Shown here piece after piece: positions 9,166-18,319 of a stretch of DNA of 64,000 bases. This stretch comes from JABSSA01 sp039960995 (GTDB lineage Bacteria; Pseudomonadota; Alphaproteobacteria; Rhodobacterales; Rhodobacteraceae). A model generated the notes under the pieces. The model was not told the DNA's origin. It saw nothing but the letters and a program-made list of their open reading frames with translations, and searched no databases. How positions within the stretch are numbered: the first letter of the stretch is position 1; each line of letters opens with the position of its first letter. The stretch covers positions 62,001 through 126,000 of the forward strand of contig JBDVKF010000006.1 of NCBI GenBank assembly GCA_039960995.1. Reading direction: 5' to 3'. The translations under genes and the position numbers were made by a program.

Positions 9166-10515
9166 ATGTCCAATTCAGAACTTGAAAACCTAACTCAGAC
9201 CTTGCTTGAGGTTGCAAAGTCCGCTGGTGCGGATGCGGCTGACAGCATCGCCATTCAGGGCACATCGATTACGGTCGACGTGCGCGAGGGCGCGCTTGAA
9301 CAAGCAGAGCGGGCTGAAGCGATGGATATTGGCCTGCGCGTTTTCGTGGGACAACGACAGGCGGTGGTGTCATCGTCAAACGTGTCTCCGTCTACATTGC
9401 AAGCAATGGCCGAACGGGCCGTTGCGATGGCCAAAGAAGCACCAGATGACCCCTATGCGTGTTTGGCTGATCGCGATCAGCTTGCACAGGATTGGGATGT
9501 GGCTGCCCTTGAGCTGAGCGATCCGACACCTGAACCAGAAGCTGAAGTCCTAAAGTCAGATGCATTGGCTGCAGAAAGTTCTGCACTTGGGAATTCTGGC
9601 GTTTCTCAGGTTCAGGCGTCTTCTGCTGCTTATGGCGCGCGCGATGTGCATTTGGCAACGAGCGTCGGATTTTCCGGGGGGTATCGGCGCACAGATCGTG
9701 CAATCAGCTGTGTTGCGATTGCTGGTCAAGGCTCAGAGATGGAGCGTGATTATTCTGGGGACAGCCGTATTTTCCAAGCTGACCTAAGATCGGCGGACGA
9801 GATTGGGATCGAAGCGGCCGAACGCGCATGTGCACGTGTGGGCGCTAGAAAACCACCCACCGGTCAATTCCCAGTTTTATTTGATGAACGTATTTCGTCC
9901 AGCTTGATCGGCCATCTGATTGCCGCTGCAAACGGATCAAGTGTGGCGCGCGGTGCGTCGTGGTTGCGCGATTCGCTGGGCGAACAGGTTCTACCAAAAG
10001 ATATCAGCCTGATCGAAGATCCGCATCGCCCCAGAACAGGGGCATCGCGCCCGTTTGATGGTGAAGGTCTTGCGACACGTAAACGCTCGATTGTCGAAGA
10101 TGGGATATTGCAAGGCTGGACATTGGATTTGGCCACCGGTCGCAAGCTGGATATGCCGTCAACAGCAAATGCTGGACGTGGCACGTCGGGACCACCTTCA
10201 CCGTCCACATGGAATGTGTCGATGACCCAAGGCTCGTCCTCGCGAGAAGATCTGATCCGGGACATGGGAACGGGCCTATTGGTCACGTCCATGATCGGTT
10301 CGACGATCAACCCCAACACCGGTGACTATTCCAGAGGTGCTGCAGGATTGTGGGTCGAGAACGGCGAGATCACCTATGTCGTGAATGAATGCACCATTGC
10401 TGGAAATTTACGAGAAATGTTGGGGGCTGTCGTGCCCGCCAATGATGCACGCACATGGCTTAGTCGTGTCGTGCCTTCGCTGTTGGTTCCGGGGATGACG
10501 CTTGCCGGCAACTGA
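9166..10515 (+). CDS. pmbA: TldD/PmbA family protein, PmbA (TldE) subunit
   Basis: A 449-residue PmbA/TldE subunit. In E. coli TldD and TldE form a heterodimeric zinc protease that matures microcin B17 and degrades unfolded peptides; PmbA is the subunit without the HExxxH zinc motif, and none is seen here. Visible family blocks include GLRVFVGQRQAVVSSSN near residue 55, SFDGEGLATRKRSIVEDG-like sequence near 300 and NTGDYSRGAAGLWVENGEI near 390. tldD itself is not in the window. Its last 14 bases overlap the start of the downstream phosphatase gene, indicating one transcript. Confidence 0.92.
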   Translation: MSNSELENLTQTLLEVAKSAGADAADSIAIQGTSITVDVREGALEQAERAEAMDIGLRVFVGQRQAVVSSSNVSPSTLQAMAERAVAMAKEAPDDPYACLADRDQLAQDWDVAALELSDPTPEPEAEVLKSDALAAESSALGNSGVSQVQASSAAYGARDVHLATSVGFSGGYRRTDRAISCVAIAGQGSEMERDYSGDSRIFQADLRSADEIGIEAAERACARVGARKPPTGQFPVLFDERISSSLIGHLIAAANGSSVARGASWLRDSLGEQVLPKDISLIEDPHRPRTGASRPFDGEGLATRKRSIVEDGILQGWTLDLATGRKLDMPSTANAGRGTSGPPSPSTWNVSMTQGSSSREDLIRDMGTGLLVTSMIGSTINPNTGDYSRGAAGLWVENGEITYVVNECTIAGNLREMLGAVVPANDARTWLSRVVPSLLVPGMTLAGN

Positions 10516-11287
10516 TCTCCCTTTATTGATCGCGGCTGCAAAAACAGCAGGGCGTGTGGCAACCAGTTTCACTGGCCCATCGGCACAGCGTTGGGACAAG
10601 GCGGACGGCGCCGGTCCAGTGACCGAGGCTGATCTGGCCGTGAATTGTCACCTGTCTGCAGTCTTGCGGCTTGCCCGTCCTGATTATGGATGGCTATCGG
10701 AAGAAACCGAAGATGATACCGCGCGCTTAGATCACGAACGGGTCTTTATCATTGATCCAATCGACGGTACGCGCAGCTTTGTTGAGGGTGCGCGCACTTG
10801 GGCAATTGCGATCGCGGTTGTGGAATCTGGGCGGGTGACGGCCGGGGTCGTTTATCTGCCGCTTCGCGACAAACTGTATGCAGCGGGTGAAAACTTAGGG
10901 GCGACATTGAACGGCGCACCCTTGAACGTATCCAAAACGCGCGATGTCGACGGTGCACGAGTACTGGCGGCAAAGCCCAATTTCAATGACAACCATTGGG
11001 CCGGTGATGTGCCAGCGGTGGAACGTCACTATCGCCCTTCCTTGGCCTATCGCTTGGCTTTGGTCGCGGAAGGCCGCTTCGATGCAATGTTGACGCTGCG
11101 GCCAAGTTGGGAATGGGATTTGGCAGCAGGAAGCCTGCTTATTTCAGAGGCTGGGGGGCGTGTAACCGATCGCGATGGAGCTTGTTTAAAGTTCAATAAC
11201 CCTCATCCGTCATTGAATGGCATTGTGGCCGGACAAGCTGATTTGCAAGCAACATTGCAAGGTCGTCTTATTCCGTCTGGACATTGA
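10502..11287 (+). CDS. Inositol monophosphatase family protein (CysQ/SuhB-like)
   Basis: A 261-residue Mg-dependent phosphatase of the IMPase superfamily. The metal site is complete: EE at residues 67-68, DPIDGT at 85-90 and WDLAAG at 205-210. Members hydrolyse myo-inositol phosphates or 3'-phosphoadenosine 5'-phosphate (PAP, CysQ activity). The window has several sulfotransferases that would produce PAP, so a CysQ role would be sensible, but sequence alone does not decide it. The start appears to be TTG inside the end of pmbA, with a 14-base overlap; no better ATG is available in frame without losing the first helix. Confidence 0.88.
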   Translation: MPATDLPLLIAAAKTAGRVATSFTGPSAQRWDKADGAGPVTEADLAVNCHLSAVLRLARPDYGWLSEETEDDTARLDHERVFIIDPIDGTRSFVEGARTWAIAIAVVESGRVTAGVVYLPLRDKLYAAGENLGATLNGAPLNVSKTRDVDGARVLAAKPNFNDNHWAGDVPAVERHYRPSLAYRLALVAEGRFDAMLTLRPSWEWDLAAGSLLISEAGGRVTDRDGACLKFNNPHPSLNGIVAGQADLQATLQGRLIPSGH

Positions 11288-11344
11288 CCCACGGGAAGAG
11301 ATGCGCAAAGTGCTCTACAAGCCCAAATAATTAGGAGATCACCC

Positions 11345-11587
11345 ATGACCCAACGCTTGCACCTCGTTTTCGGAGGCGAACTTGTTGATCCGACCAAGAC
11401 GGTTTTCAAGGATGTTGATGATTTGCATGTTGTCGGAATTTTTCCGGATTACGAAACAGCCTACCAAGCTTGGAAAGCAGAAGCACAGCGCACGGTTGAT
11501 AATGCACACACGCGTTATTTCATCGCTCATTTGCACCGCTTGCGTGACGAAGAAAAGGAAACGGCGTCAACCGAGGAACTGGGCTGA
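11345..11587 (+). CDS. DUF4170 domain-containing small protein
   Basis: An 80-residue protein of the DUF4170 family, known from alphaproteobacteria and functionally uncharacterised. It has no signal peptide or membrane segment and reads as a compact alpha/beta fold (LHLVFGGELVDPT ... VVGIFPDYETAYQAWKAEAQ ... YFIAHLHRL). The start has AGGAG (11334-11338) upstream. It lies eleven bases before the WaaA-like gene and appears to belong to the phosphatase-DUF4170-waaA-lpxK run, linking it by position to lipid A/Kdo biosynthesis. Confidence 0.82.
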   Translation: MTQRLHLVFGGELVDPTKTVFKDVDDLHVVGIFPDYETAYQAWKAEAQRTVDNAHTRYFIAHLHRLRDEEKETASTEELG

Positions 11588-11598
11588 CGTCAGCTCGG

Positions 11599-12843
11599 GT
11601 GCGCGGTTCTTTAGGGCTGGCCGCGTATAAGGCGTTAAAAGCACGCGGTACAGCACCTGCGTTTTTGCCAAAGAGCGAACGTCCTGAGGGCGAAGTTCTT
11701 TGGTTGCATTCTGCTGAACCGGGTGCGGGGCGCGCTGCGATTGACCTTGCCACGCGAATGGCGCGTACGCGGGATGGAATGACCGTTCTTTTAACGTTTC
11801 CAGATGAAGCCACTGAACGATCCAATAACGTGACCAATACGCGTGAGTTCATTATAGAAACGCTTCCAAGCGAACACCCGCAATCCGTTGATGCCTTTTT
11901 GAATTATTGGTCCCCGGATGCAGGTGTTTGGGTTTGGGGCGGTTTGCGCCCGAACCTGGTTCTGGCATGTGCAGATCAAAACATACCCATGTTTCTGGTG
12001 GATGCCGGAAAAGACGGATTCGATCGTCGAACCGATCGCTGGTTGCCCGAGGTGCCGCGTCAGGTGTTGACGTGTTTTGAAGCTTGGCTTGCCAGATCAG
12101 AAGAGGCGCATTTGCGATTGGCGCAACTGGGCTGTCCATTGGATCAGATTGAAACCGTCGCGCCACTGCAACCTATTGGGCAAACCTTGCCAATAAACGT
12201 GGCAGAGGTGGACGAGGTGCGTGGCGAATTGCGTGGCCGCCCCATATGGTTTGCACGCAAAATTACGCGTAATGAATTGCCAACGATTTTGTCCGCACAT
12301 CGCATGGCATTAAAACGAGCGCATCGTTTGTTGCTTGTTCTTGAACCGAGTAATCCTGAGGATATCGATCTGTTTCGGGCTTCTGTCGCCAAAGAGAACT
12401 TAAGAGCAATGTCATGGAGTGAGGGCGAAATTCCGTCGGAATCTTGCAGTATTTTGCTGGCCGACACAGAAGACGAAACAGGGCTTTGGTTAAGCGTTTC
12501 ACCCGTTTCATTTCTTGGACGGTCGTTATCAGCAGGAGCCAAAGGCACAGACCCTTATGAGGCCGCGGCGCACGGGTCCGCGATCCTTTATGGTCCTAAC
12601 GTAGGGCAATACCTTAATTCGTATTCGCGGCTTGCCGAAGTGGGCGCTGCCCGAATTATTTCTGACGATCTTTCGTTGGGAAATGCTGTGTCGCGCCTTA
12701 TCGCACCGGATCAGGCTGCAAGCATGGCAATGGCCGCATGGGATGTCATTACCGTTGGGGCTGCGGCGACAGATCGCGTCATTGAATTGGTCAACACAGC
12801 TTTGGATCAAGGCCGCAAGGACGCAACAGATGCGAGCACCTGA
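11599..12843 (+). CDS. Divergent WaaA/KdtA-like glycosyltransferase (GT30 fold)
   Basis: A 414-residue homologue of 3-deoxy-D-manno-octulosonic acid transferase, next to lpxK as waaA often is. The order of conserved blocks is right (LWLHSAEPGAGRAA, LRPNLVLACADQNIPMFLVDA, LARSEEAHLRLAQLG, GLWLSVSPVSFLGRSL, DPYEAA). However, three signature residues differ: the general-base Glu in the usual SVGE is Ala here (PGAG), ETELWPN is VWGGLRPN, and GGHNPLEPA is KGTDPYEAA. It also lacks the N-terminal membrane anchor. It may be an inactive or re-purposed paralogue. It starts with GTG, the first start codon in the open frame, and overlaps lpxK by 14 bases. Confidence 0.72.
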   Translation: MRGSLGLAAYKALKARGTAPAFLPKSERPEGEVLWLHSAEPGAGRAAIDLATRMARTRDGMTVLLTFPDEATERSNNVTNTREFIIETLPSEHPQSVDAFLNYWSPDAGVWVWGGLRPNLVLACADQNIPMFLVDAGKDGFDRRTDRWLPEVPRQVLTCFEAWLARSEEAHLRLAQLGCPLDQIETVAPLQPIGQTLPINVAEVDEVRGELRGRPIWFARKITRNELPTILSAHRMALKRAHRLLLVLEPSNPEDIDLFRASVAKENLRAMSWSEGEIPSESCSILLADTEDETGLWLSVSPVSFLGRSLSAGAKGTDPYEAAAHGSAILYGPNVGQYLNSYSRLAEVGAARIISDDLSLGNAVSRLIAPDQAASMAMAAWDVITVGAAATDRVIELVNTALDQGRKDATDAST

Positions 12844-13828
12844 TTTTTGGTTTTCGCGCCCAGAATCTCCGGCATGGCAGGCGCGGGTGTTGTCGCCGCT
12901 TGGCGCGATATATGCGGGTGCTACACGACGACGATTGGCATCGGGGCAATACGCGAAAGCGGCTGTGCCTTTGATTTGTGTGGGTAACCTGAATGCTGGT
13001 GGTGTGGGCAAAACACCCACCGTCATATCAATAGTTGAGTTGTTGAGGGATCAATTTCATACGCCACACATCGTCAGCAGAGGATATGGCGGGACACTGA
13101 AAGGTCCGGTCGCTGTTGATCCCGCTCGGCACAAGGCGGACCAAGTCGGGGACGAACCATTGCTGTTATCCGCATTTGCGGATGTGTGGGTCGCGCAGGA
13201 TCGCATGGCCGGCGTTCAGGCCGCTGTTGCGGCTGGGGCCAGTGTTGTTGTGCTGGATGACGGTTTTCAGAATCCAGCATTGTCTTACGATGTCTCAGTC
13301 GTTGTAGTGGATGCCGAAGTTGGTTTTGGAAATGGTCGATGCATTCCAGCTGGTCCGTTGCGCGAACCCGTAGATGTTGGATTGGCGCGTGCAGATTTTC
13401 TGTTGTCCATTGGCGGTCAGAACGCACAAGATGTGTTTCTATCCCAGACACGATTGCCATCCGGCTTGCCACATCTGACCGGTGAGTTGGTCCCGTTGAA
13501 AACCGGTATGGATTGGAATGGTATGCGCGCTGTCGCCTTTGCAGGCATTGGGCGCCCCGAAAAGTTTTTCAATACGTTGCGTGGATTGGGGGCAGATCTA
13601 ATTCGCGCAGAAGCGCTTGGAGATCACGCAAAGCTTTCGTCGGCTTTGTTAGGGCGATTGGAAACCGAAGCGCTGTCGAGAAACGCACAACTGGTCACGA
13701 CAGAGAAAGATGCGGCGCGACTGCCCCCTTCATTTCGGTCGAAAGTCATCACGCTGCCTGTGCGGTTGCACATCAAAAATGATGCTGCGTTGATGAACCG
13801 CCTGGCGGATTTTCCGCCGCCTAAATAA
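12830..13828 (+). CDS. lpxK: Tetraacyldisaccharide 4'-kinase
   Basis: A 332-residue inner-membrane-associated kinase that phosphorylates the 4' position of the lipid A disaccharide precursor. The P-loop reads GNLNAGGVGKTP near residue 55 and the family motif VLDDGFQNP is near residue 140, with AGIGRPEKFFNTLR and TTEKDAARL in the C-terminal half. I place the start at ATG 12830 (MRAPDFWFSRP), which matches the family N-terminus; longer frames run back into the upstream gene. The 14-base overlap with the WaaA-like gene indicates coupling. A bidirectional-looking terminator follows directly. Confidence 0.93.
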   Translation: MRAPDFWFSRPESPAWQARVLSPLGAIYAGATRRRLASGQYAKAAVPLICVGNLNAGGVGKTPTVISIVELLRDQFHTPHIVSRGYGGTLKGPVAVDPARHKADQVGDEPLLLSAFADVWVAQDRMAGVQAAVAAGASVVVLDDGFQNPALSYDVSVVVVDAEVGFGNGRCIPAGPLREPVDVGLARADFLLSIGGQNAQDVFLSQTRLPSGLPHLTGELVPLKTGMDWNGMRAVAFAGIGRPEKFFNTLRGLGADLIRAEALGDHAKLSSALLGRLETEALSRNAQLVTTEKDAARLPPSFRSKVITLPVRLHIKNDAALMNRLADFPPPK

Positions 13829-13856
13829 AAAGCCCCTTCGTCAACGATGGGGCTTT
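13829..13856. terminator. Rho-independent terminator between lpxK and dsbA
   Basis: AAAGCCCC (13829-13836) pairs with GGGGCTTT (13849-13856) across a 12-base loop, immediately after the lpxK stop. On the minus strand the stem is followed by TTTTTATTT, so it should also end the convergent dsbA transcript; it is best read as a shared bidirectional terminator. Confidence 0.8.
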
Positions 13857-13879
13857 CAAAATTCAAAGGCCTGCGAAAA

Positions 13880-14500
13880 TCAGCTGCCTGTGGCCTCGTC
13901 GATGAGACGCTGCATCTCTGGGTACGCCATATTGCCGTGCGTTTCACCATTGATCACAAAGCTTGGGGTGCTCTGGATACCATGTTCTTCAGCATTTTCC
14001 TGATACCAAGCAACCAGTGTTCGCAATTTATCACCGTCTTGCAGACAGGCTTCGATGCTTTCGCCATCAAGACCCGCCAGGCGTCCGATTTTACGAATTT
14101 CCTCAACAATCGCACCTGGATCGCCACCACCAGCACGGGCCCATGTGGACTGACCTGAATACAACAAATCAGTGATGCCAAAGAATTTTTCAGGACCGGC
14201 GCACCGGGCCAATGCGGATGCCCAAACACCGAAACGGTCGAAATAAACTTCGCGGTAAACAAAGTTGATTTTACCTGTATCGATGTAATCAGCTTTCAAT
14301 TTCTTGTAGTTGCCTGCGTGAAAGCTGGCGCAATGCGGGCAAGTATAGCTTGCATATTCGATGACGGTTACGGGTGCGTCAGGATTGCCGATTTGCATTT
14401 CAATGATGCTGGATGTGTCAAGATCTGCATCTTGGGCAACGGCTACACTGGCAAATGCCATCATTGCGATTGCCGTCATCGCGCTGAAAAGTCGTTTCAT
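13880..14500 (-). CDS. DsbA-family thiol:disulfide oxidoreductase
   Basis: A 206-residue periplasmic thioredoxin-fold protein. A signal peptide (MKRLFSAMTAIAMMAFASVAVAQ) is followed by the redox motif CPHC in YASYTCPHCASFHAG near residue 55 and by the cis-proline segment GIQSTPSFVINGE near residue 180. The sequence resembles the DsbA/Com1/DsbG-like subgroup (Thioredoxin_4) rather than E. coli DsbA. It is the second gene of a pair with the DUF721 gene, four bases downstream of it, and ends at the terminator shared with lpxK. Confidence 0.9.
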   Translation of the reverse strand: MKRLFSAMTAIAMMAFASVAVAQDADLDTSSIIEMQIGNPDAPVTVIEYASYTCPHCASFHAGNYKKLKADYIDTGKINFVYREVYFDRFGVWASALARCAGPEKFFGITDLLYSGQSTWARAGGGDPGAIVEEIRKIGRLAGLDGESIEACLQDGDKLRTLVAWYQENAEEHGIQSTPSFVINGETHGNMAYPEMQRLIDEATGS

Positions 14501-14504
14501 TTGG

Positions 14505-15011
14505 TCAAGTCCTCGATTCTGATTTTGACATTATATTTGTTCCCAGACGCTCAAGCGCCAATCGTAAACCTTCGTCTTCGACGGGTGCAGCTACTTTCTC
14601 AGCGGCACCTAGCACGCGCGGATCGGGTGAGGCAGGAGCCTTTTTCGCTTTGGGCAGAAACTCGACCTGTCCTTCGGCAAACCCCGTGGCTGCAGTCTGT
14701 GTGATACGTATGCGCGCAATCGCGTTATATCCATACACACCATTCACTTTGTTCCGCAGCTGTTCTTTTTGCATTTCCAACATAGGTGCGTTTGCCCCAG
14801 TTGTGAGAAGCGTCAAGGTCGCACCCATTCCGTTGCGGCCATAATTGACATCCACTGGGCGCGCGATGGATGCAATATCGCCTCCGGCAATCTCGGTCCA
14901 ATGCGTCAGCAGTTTGGTTTGCGCAAACCCTTTGGATTCGCTGGCTTTGCGAATGCGCCCGGCAAGAAGCTGGCCAGTTTGCTTGAAACCCTTTGTTGTG
15001 GCGCGACGCAT
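14505..15011 (-). CDS. DUF721 (DciA-like) domain protein
   Basis: A 168-residue protein of the DUF721 family. Members related to DciA load or recruit the replicative helicase DnaB in bacteria without DnaC/DnaI. The DUF721 core is seen in the first 105 residues (LLTHWTEIAGGDIASIARPVDV ... LTLLTTGANAPMLEMQKEQLRNKVNGVYGYNAIARIRI), followed by a charged, proline-rich tail. It is divergent from mutY, with the intergenic 15012-15099 between them, and cotranscribed with the DsbA-like gene. Involvement in helicase loading is inference from the family. Confidence 0.83.
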   Translation of the reverse strand: MRRATTKGFKQTGQLLAGRIRKASESKGFAQTKLLTHWTEIAGGDIASIARPVDVNYGRNGMGATLTLLTTGANAPMLEMQKEQLRNKVNGVYGYNAIARIRITQTAATGFAEGQVEFLPKAKKAPASPDPRVLGAAEKVAAPVEDEGLRLALERLGTNIMSKSESRT

Positions 15012-15099
15012 TGTGGTGACCTATGTCTCTTGCACTGGTACCAAATCATAGCGCAACGCGCCGTTCTTGCCAGTGCCAAGAAACAAGGGGGCATAAAAC

Positions 15100-16143
15100 T
15101 TGTGTGATCTCAGTCAAATGTTACTTGATTGGTACGATGTAAATGCTCGCGAAATGCCTTGGCGCATTGGCCCAAGTGACAAGCAAAAAGGGATTATGCC
15201 TGATCCATATCACGTATGGATGTCCGAGATCATGTTACAACAAACAACTGTTGCCGCTGTGCGCGACTATTTCCTTAAGTTTCTAGAGCGTTGGCCCACA
15301 GTTCAGGATTTGGCAGCTGCGGAAGATGCAGACGTTATGGGCGCCTGGGCCGGTTTGGGATATTATGCACGGGCGCGGAATTTGTTGAAATGTGCACGTG
15401 TTGTGGTTGCCGAACATGATGGCGTATTCCCAAGGGATCACGCGGTTCTGCTGACATTGCCTGGAATCGGGCCTTATACGGCCAGTGCAATTGCCTCGAT
15501 TGCTTTTGATGACAAACAGATTGTTGTCGATGGGAATGTCGAACGTGTCATGGCACGATTGTTTAATGAGCACACTCCTTTGCCCACTGCGAAATCAATT
15601 TTGACTGAACACGCCGGACGCTTAACGCCAGATTTGCGCACTGGAGACTATGCGCAGGCTGTAATGGATCTGGGTGCCACGATATGTTCGCCGAAATCCC
15701 CCGCGTGCGGAATCTGTCCCTGTATGACCCATTGCCAGGCACGCAAGGCTGGAACCGCACCGTTATTGCCCAAAAAACTGCCCAAGAAGACAAAGCCGAC
15801 CCGTCATGGCGTGGCGTATCTTGCGCGACATACCGTCGGGGGATGGTTCTTGGAACGGCGACCGGAAAAAGGGCTGCTGGGTGGCATGTTGGGGTGGCCG
15901 GGGTCTGATTGGGTTGATGTGACACAAGATGTCATGACTCAACCCCCGTTTGATGCGGCTTGGGTCGATGTGGCAGGCGAAGTGCGTCACACATTCACAC
16001 ATTTCCATCTTATTTTGACGCTGCGGTTTGCGGAAATTGACTGGCATCCGCTGACGGAAAAGGGTGAAATCGTGCCGCGTGACGATTTCCGTCCAAGTGA
16101 TTTGCCAACCTTGATGCGTAAGGCATTTGATTTGGTCAACTAA
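15100..16143 (+). CDS. mutY: A/G-specific adenine DNA glycosylase
   Basis: A 347-residue base-excision repair enzyme that removes adenine mispaired with 8-oxoguanine. Seen are IMLQQTTVAAV near residue 46, the helix-hairpin-helix LPGIGPYTASAIASIAF with the catalytic aspartate in VVDGNVERV, and a complete [4Fe-4S] ligand set C-X6-C-X2-C-X5-C in CSPKSPACGICPCMTHC, which has one extra cysteine inside the loop. The C-terminal NUDIX-like domain follows (GWFLERRPEKGLLGGMLGWPG). The start seems to be TTG at 15100 with an AAGGGG element about eight bases upstream; an ATG six codons later is the alternative. Confidence 0.94.
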   Translation: MCDLSQMLLDWYDVNAREMPWRIGPSDKQKGIMPDPYHVWMSEIMLQQTTVAAVRDYFLKFLERWPTVQDLAAAEDADVMGAWAGLGYYARARNLLKCARVVVAEHDGVFPRDHAVLLTLPGIGPYTASAIASIAFDDKQIVVDGNVERVMARLFNEHTPLPTAKSILTEHAGRLTPDLRTGDYAQAVMDLGATICSPKSPACGICPCMTHCQARKAGTAPLLPKKLPKKTKPTRHGVAYLARHTVGGWFLERRPEKGLLGGMLGWPGSDWVDVTQDVMTQPPFDAAWVDVAGEVRHTFTHFHLILTLRFAEIDWHPLTEKGEIVPRDDFRPSDLPTLMRKAFDLVN

Positions 16144-16225
16144 TCCTGACGTTACGCAGGGTTACTCTTGGTGATTGAATCCGCGCCGAGATAGATTGGC
16201 TGCCAAAGCAATTCCGGAGTTTGCG

Positions 16226-17362
16226 ATGAACGTTGCTGCACAAAACACAAGCTCGATCGTTAAGGCAATTCCCTTCTGGCTCTCGCTTTCGCTTGTTCCC
16301 TTTGCGATGATTTCAGCGATTTATGGCGGATGGACGATATTCTTGTTGCCTCTTGTGACTTGGTATCTGTTTGCGATCATAGACTTTTTTGTGGGTGCAA
16401 ATACTGAAAACGCGGACCCGCAAACCCCGGACAGTGATCTGTTTTGGTACCGCGCCATAACCCTAATATGGGCACCGGTGCAGTTTTGCGTTGTGTTCGG
16501 AATGATCTGGTACGTTGTCCCGGCAGAGCATCTGAGTTCCTTTGAAAAGGTCGTCATCTTCTTTGGCATCGGGGTCATCACGGGGTCCGTTGGGATCAAC
16601 TATTCACACGAACTGATGCATCAGAAATCAAAAACAGAGCGTTGGTGCGCGGATATTTTGCTGGCGATGGTGCTTTATTCGCATTTCCGATCCGAGCATT
16701 TATTGGTGCATCATCGTTATGTTTGTACGCCGCGCGATCCGGTCACGGCGCGTTACGGAGAAAGCTTTTACCGGTTTTACCCACGTGTCCTGAAAGAATG
16801 TTTCGTCTCTGCTTTTGAAGCAGAAAAAGCGAAGCTTGCTAAAAAAGACCGACCGTGGACAGACACGGCCAACCCGTTTTGGGTGTATGGTGCGCTGCAA
16901 TTGGGTTTCTTAGTGCTGGCCGCTATCGTGGGTGGCTGGACTGGGATCGTGCTGTTCTTGGTACAGGCGGGAACGGCCATCTGGCAGTTAGAGCTGGTCA
17001 ACTATGTTGAACATTATGGGTTAACGCGGAAGCATCTTGGCGATGGGAAATACGAACATGTACAGCCCCGGCATTCTTGGAATGCAGCGCAGCGTGTTTC
17101 GAATTGGTTGCTGATCAACTTGCAGCGCCATTCAGATCACCATTACAAACCCGACCGGCGTTTTCCGGTTCTGCAAAACTACCAAAGCTCAGAAGCGCCG
17201 CAATTGCCGTACGGATATCCCGTGATGACAATCACTGCGATGTTTCCAACCCTTTGGCGTCGCGTCATGAACCCGCGCGTGAAAAAATGGCGTGAAATGT
17301 ACTATCCGGAGATCACGGATTGGGATCCATACGTCAAAAGGCTCAATCCCTATCCGCGGTAA
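16226..17362 (+). CDS. alkB: Alkane 1-monooxygenase
   Basis: A 378-residue integral-membrane non-haem di-iron hydroxylase that oxidises n-alkanes to 1-alkanols. All histidine boxes are present: HELMH, EHLLVHHRYV and LQRHSDHHYKP, together with the AlkB-specific NYVEHYGL motif. Hydrophobic segments fill the first 170 residues and a second cluster lies near 220-265. I take ATG 16226 as start because GGAG lies seven bases upstream; a TTG 17 codons earlier keeps the frame open. No rubredoxin, rubredoxin reductase or regulator gene is adjacent, so its electron donors must be encoded elsewhere. It converges on a sulfotransferase gene two bases away. Confidence 0.93.
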   Translation: MNVAAQNTSSIVKAIPFWLSLSLVPFAMISAIYGGWTIFLLPLVTWYLFAIIDFFVGANTENADPQTPDSDLFWYRAITLIWAPVQFCVVFGMIWYVVPAEHLSSFEKVVIFFGIGVITGSVGINYSHELMHQKSKTERWCADILLAMVLYSHFRSEHLLVHHRYVCTPRDPVTARYGESFYRFYPRVLKECFVSAFEAEKAKLAKKDRPWTDTANPFWVYGALQLGFLVLAAIVGGWTGIVLFLVQAGTAIWQLELVNYVEHYGLTRKHLGDGKYEHVQPRHSWNAAQRVSNWLLINLQRHSDHHYKPDRRFPVLQNYQSSEAPQLPYGYPVMTITAMFPTLWRRVMNPRVKKWREMYYPEITDWDPYVKRLNPYPR

Positions 17363-17364
17363 GG

Positions 17365-18183
17365 TCAGTCGCCCAGTTTGGCGTGCACTTCGTCCAAATC
17401 AATCTCGCCCACGGGCATTTTGTTGCCAGGGTTTTCGAAATCATATTTGAACATATCAAAGTCGCGCTTGTAGATTTCGTAAATCAGATGCATCGAAAGG
17501 TCGTCGAAATAATCTTCGACAGGGTGCAAGCGTTTCGGGCCGTGGCCTTCGCTTTCGTTAAACCGTGGAACGTCGTCTAAAGACACTGGAACGGGCGTTT
17601 CGATGGCGTTTAACACATCTTGCATTCCGTCGTTAAAGGCCTCTGTCCAGATGATTTTGTCGTACTGACCACCATTCACAATGAATGTCGAAACGTGCCC
17701 AGACATGGCTGACCAATGAATGTCCGGGTCCATGGGGCGGCGCCAACGAATCGTGTCGCGGGCGAACAACAAAAATCTGCGAAAGGATTTGATCTGATCG
17801 AAGTCACCTTTGCCATCAGGGCCGCCAACCTCAATTCCGTACTTTTGCATCAAAAGTGGTACCAGGTTCCCGCGATATCTTTTTCCGTTGCGCTGAACAC
17901 CGCAAATTTTGTCAAAGAAACTGGACAGAATGCGCGTGTATGGGTTGCGGACACAGGTGAACGAATAGCTCTTATGGGATTGCACATTGCTGGTGATTTT
18001 GGGCTGTGATGCCTCTTGCGCCCATTTGTGCATACCATCGACAGAATCATGGATGTCGCCATCAAAAAATCGGCCGTGATCCGAAAAATACATGATTTGA
18101 CCAATGCTGGAGCATGCGCATTTTGGAACGACGCGATAGACTACGCTTTCGCTTTCCGTCATCCATGTTCCAGGAAAACCCAT
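17365..18183 (-). CDS. Sulfotransferase family 2 (carbohydrate sulfotransferase-like) protein
   Basis: A 272-residue PAPS-dependent sulfotransferase candidate. The 5'-phosphosulfate loop reads VPKCACSSI near residue 20 and the 3'-phosphate site reads FTCVRNPYTRILSSFFDK near residue 75, the pattern of carbohydrate (HNK-1/chondroitin-type) sulfotransferases. There is no membrane segment. It stands divergent from the GT14-type glycosyltransferase, with promoters expected in 18184-18319, so it may modify the product of that enzyme. The acceptor is unknown. It is one of three sulfotransferase-like genes in the window. Confidence 0.82.
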   Translation of the reverse strand: MGFPGTWMTESESVVYRVVPKCACSSIGQIMYFSDHGRFFDGDIHDSVDGMHKWAQEASQPKITSNVQSHKSYSFTCVRNPYTRILSSFFDKICGVQRNGKRYRGNLVPLLMQKYGIEVGGPDGKGDFDQIKSFRRFLLFARDTIRWRRPMDPDIHWSAMSGHVSTFIVNGGQYDKIIWTEAFNDGMQDVLNAIETPVPVSLDDVPRFNESEGHGPKRLHPVEDYFDDLSMHLIYEIYKRDFDMFKYDFENPGNKMPVGEIDLDEVHAKLGD

Positions 18184-18319
18184 ATTTATCGCCCCTTTTG
18201 CGTTTTACGGTCTCGTTGCCGCACTCTGATAAAAACCAAAGAAAGTATGTTTATTCAATCATCCGCAAGCTTTATCTCTGTAATCGATGTAACGTAAGAG
18301 TATACTTAAAGCGCAAAGC

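Noticed and set aside
16175..16225. Upstream TTG start for alkB
   Set aside because: It would add 17 polar residues before the first hydrophobic segment and has no Shine-Dalgarno element, whereas ATG 16226 has GGAG at proper distance.
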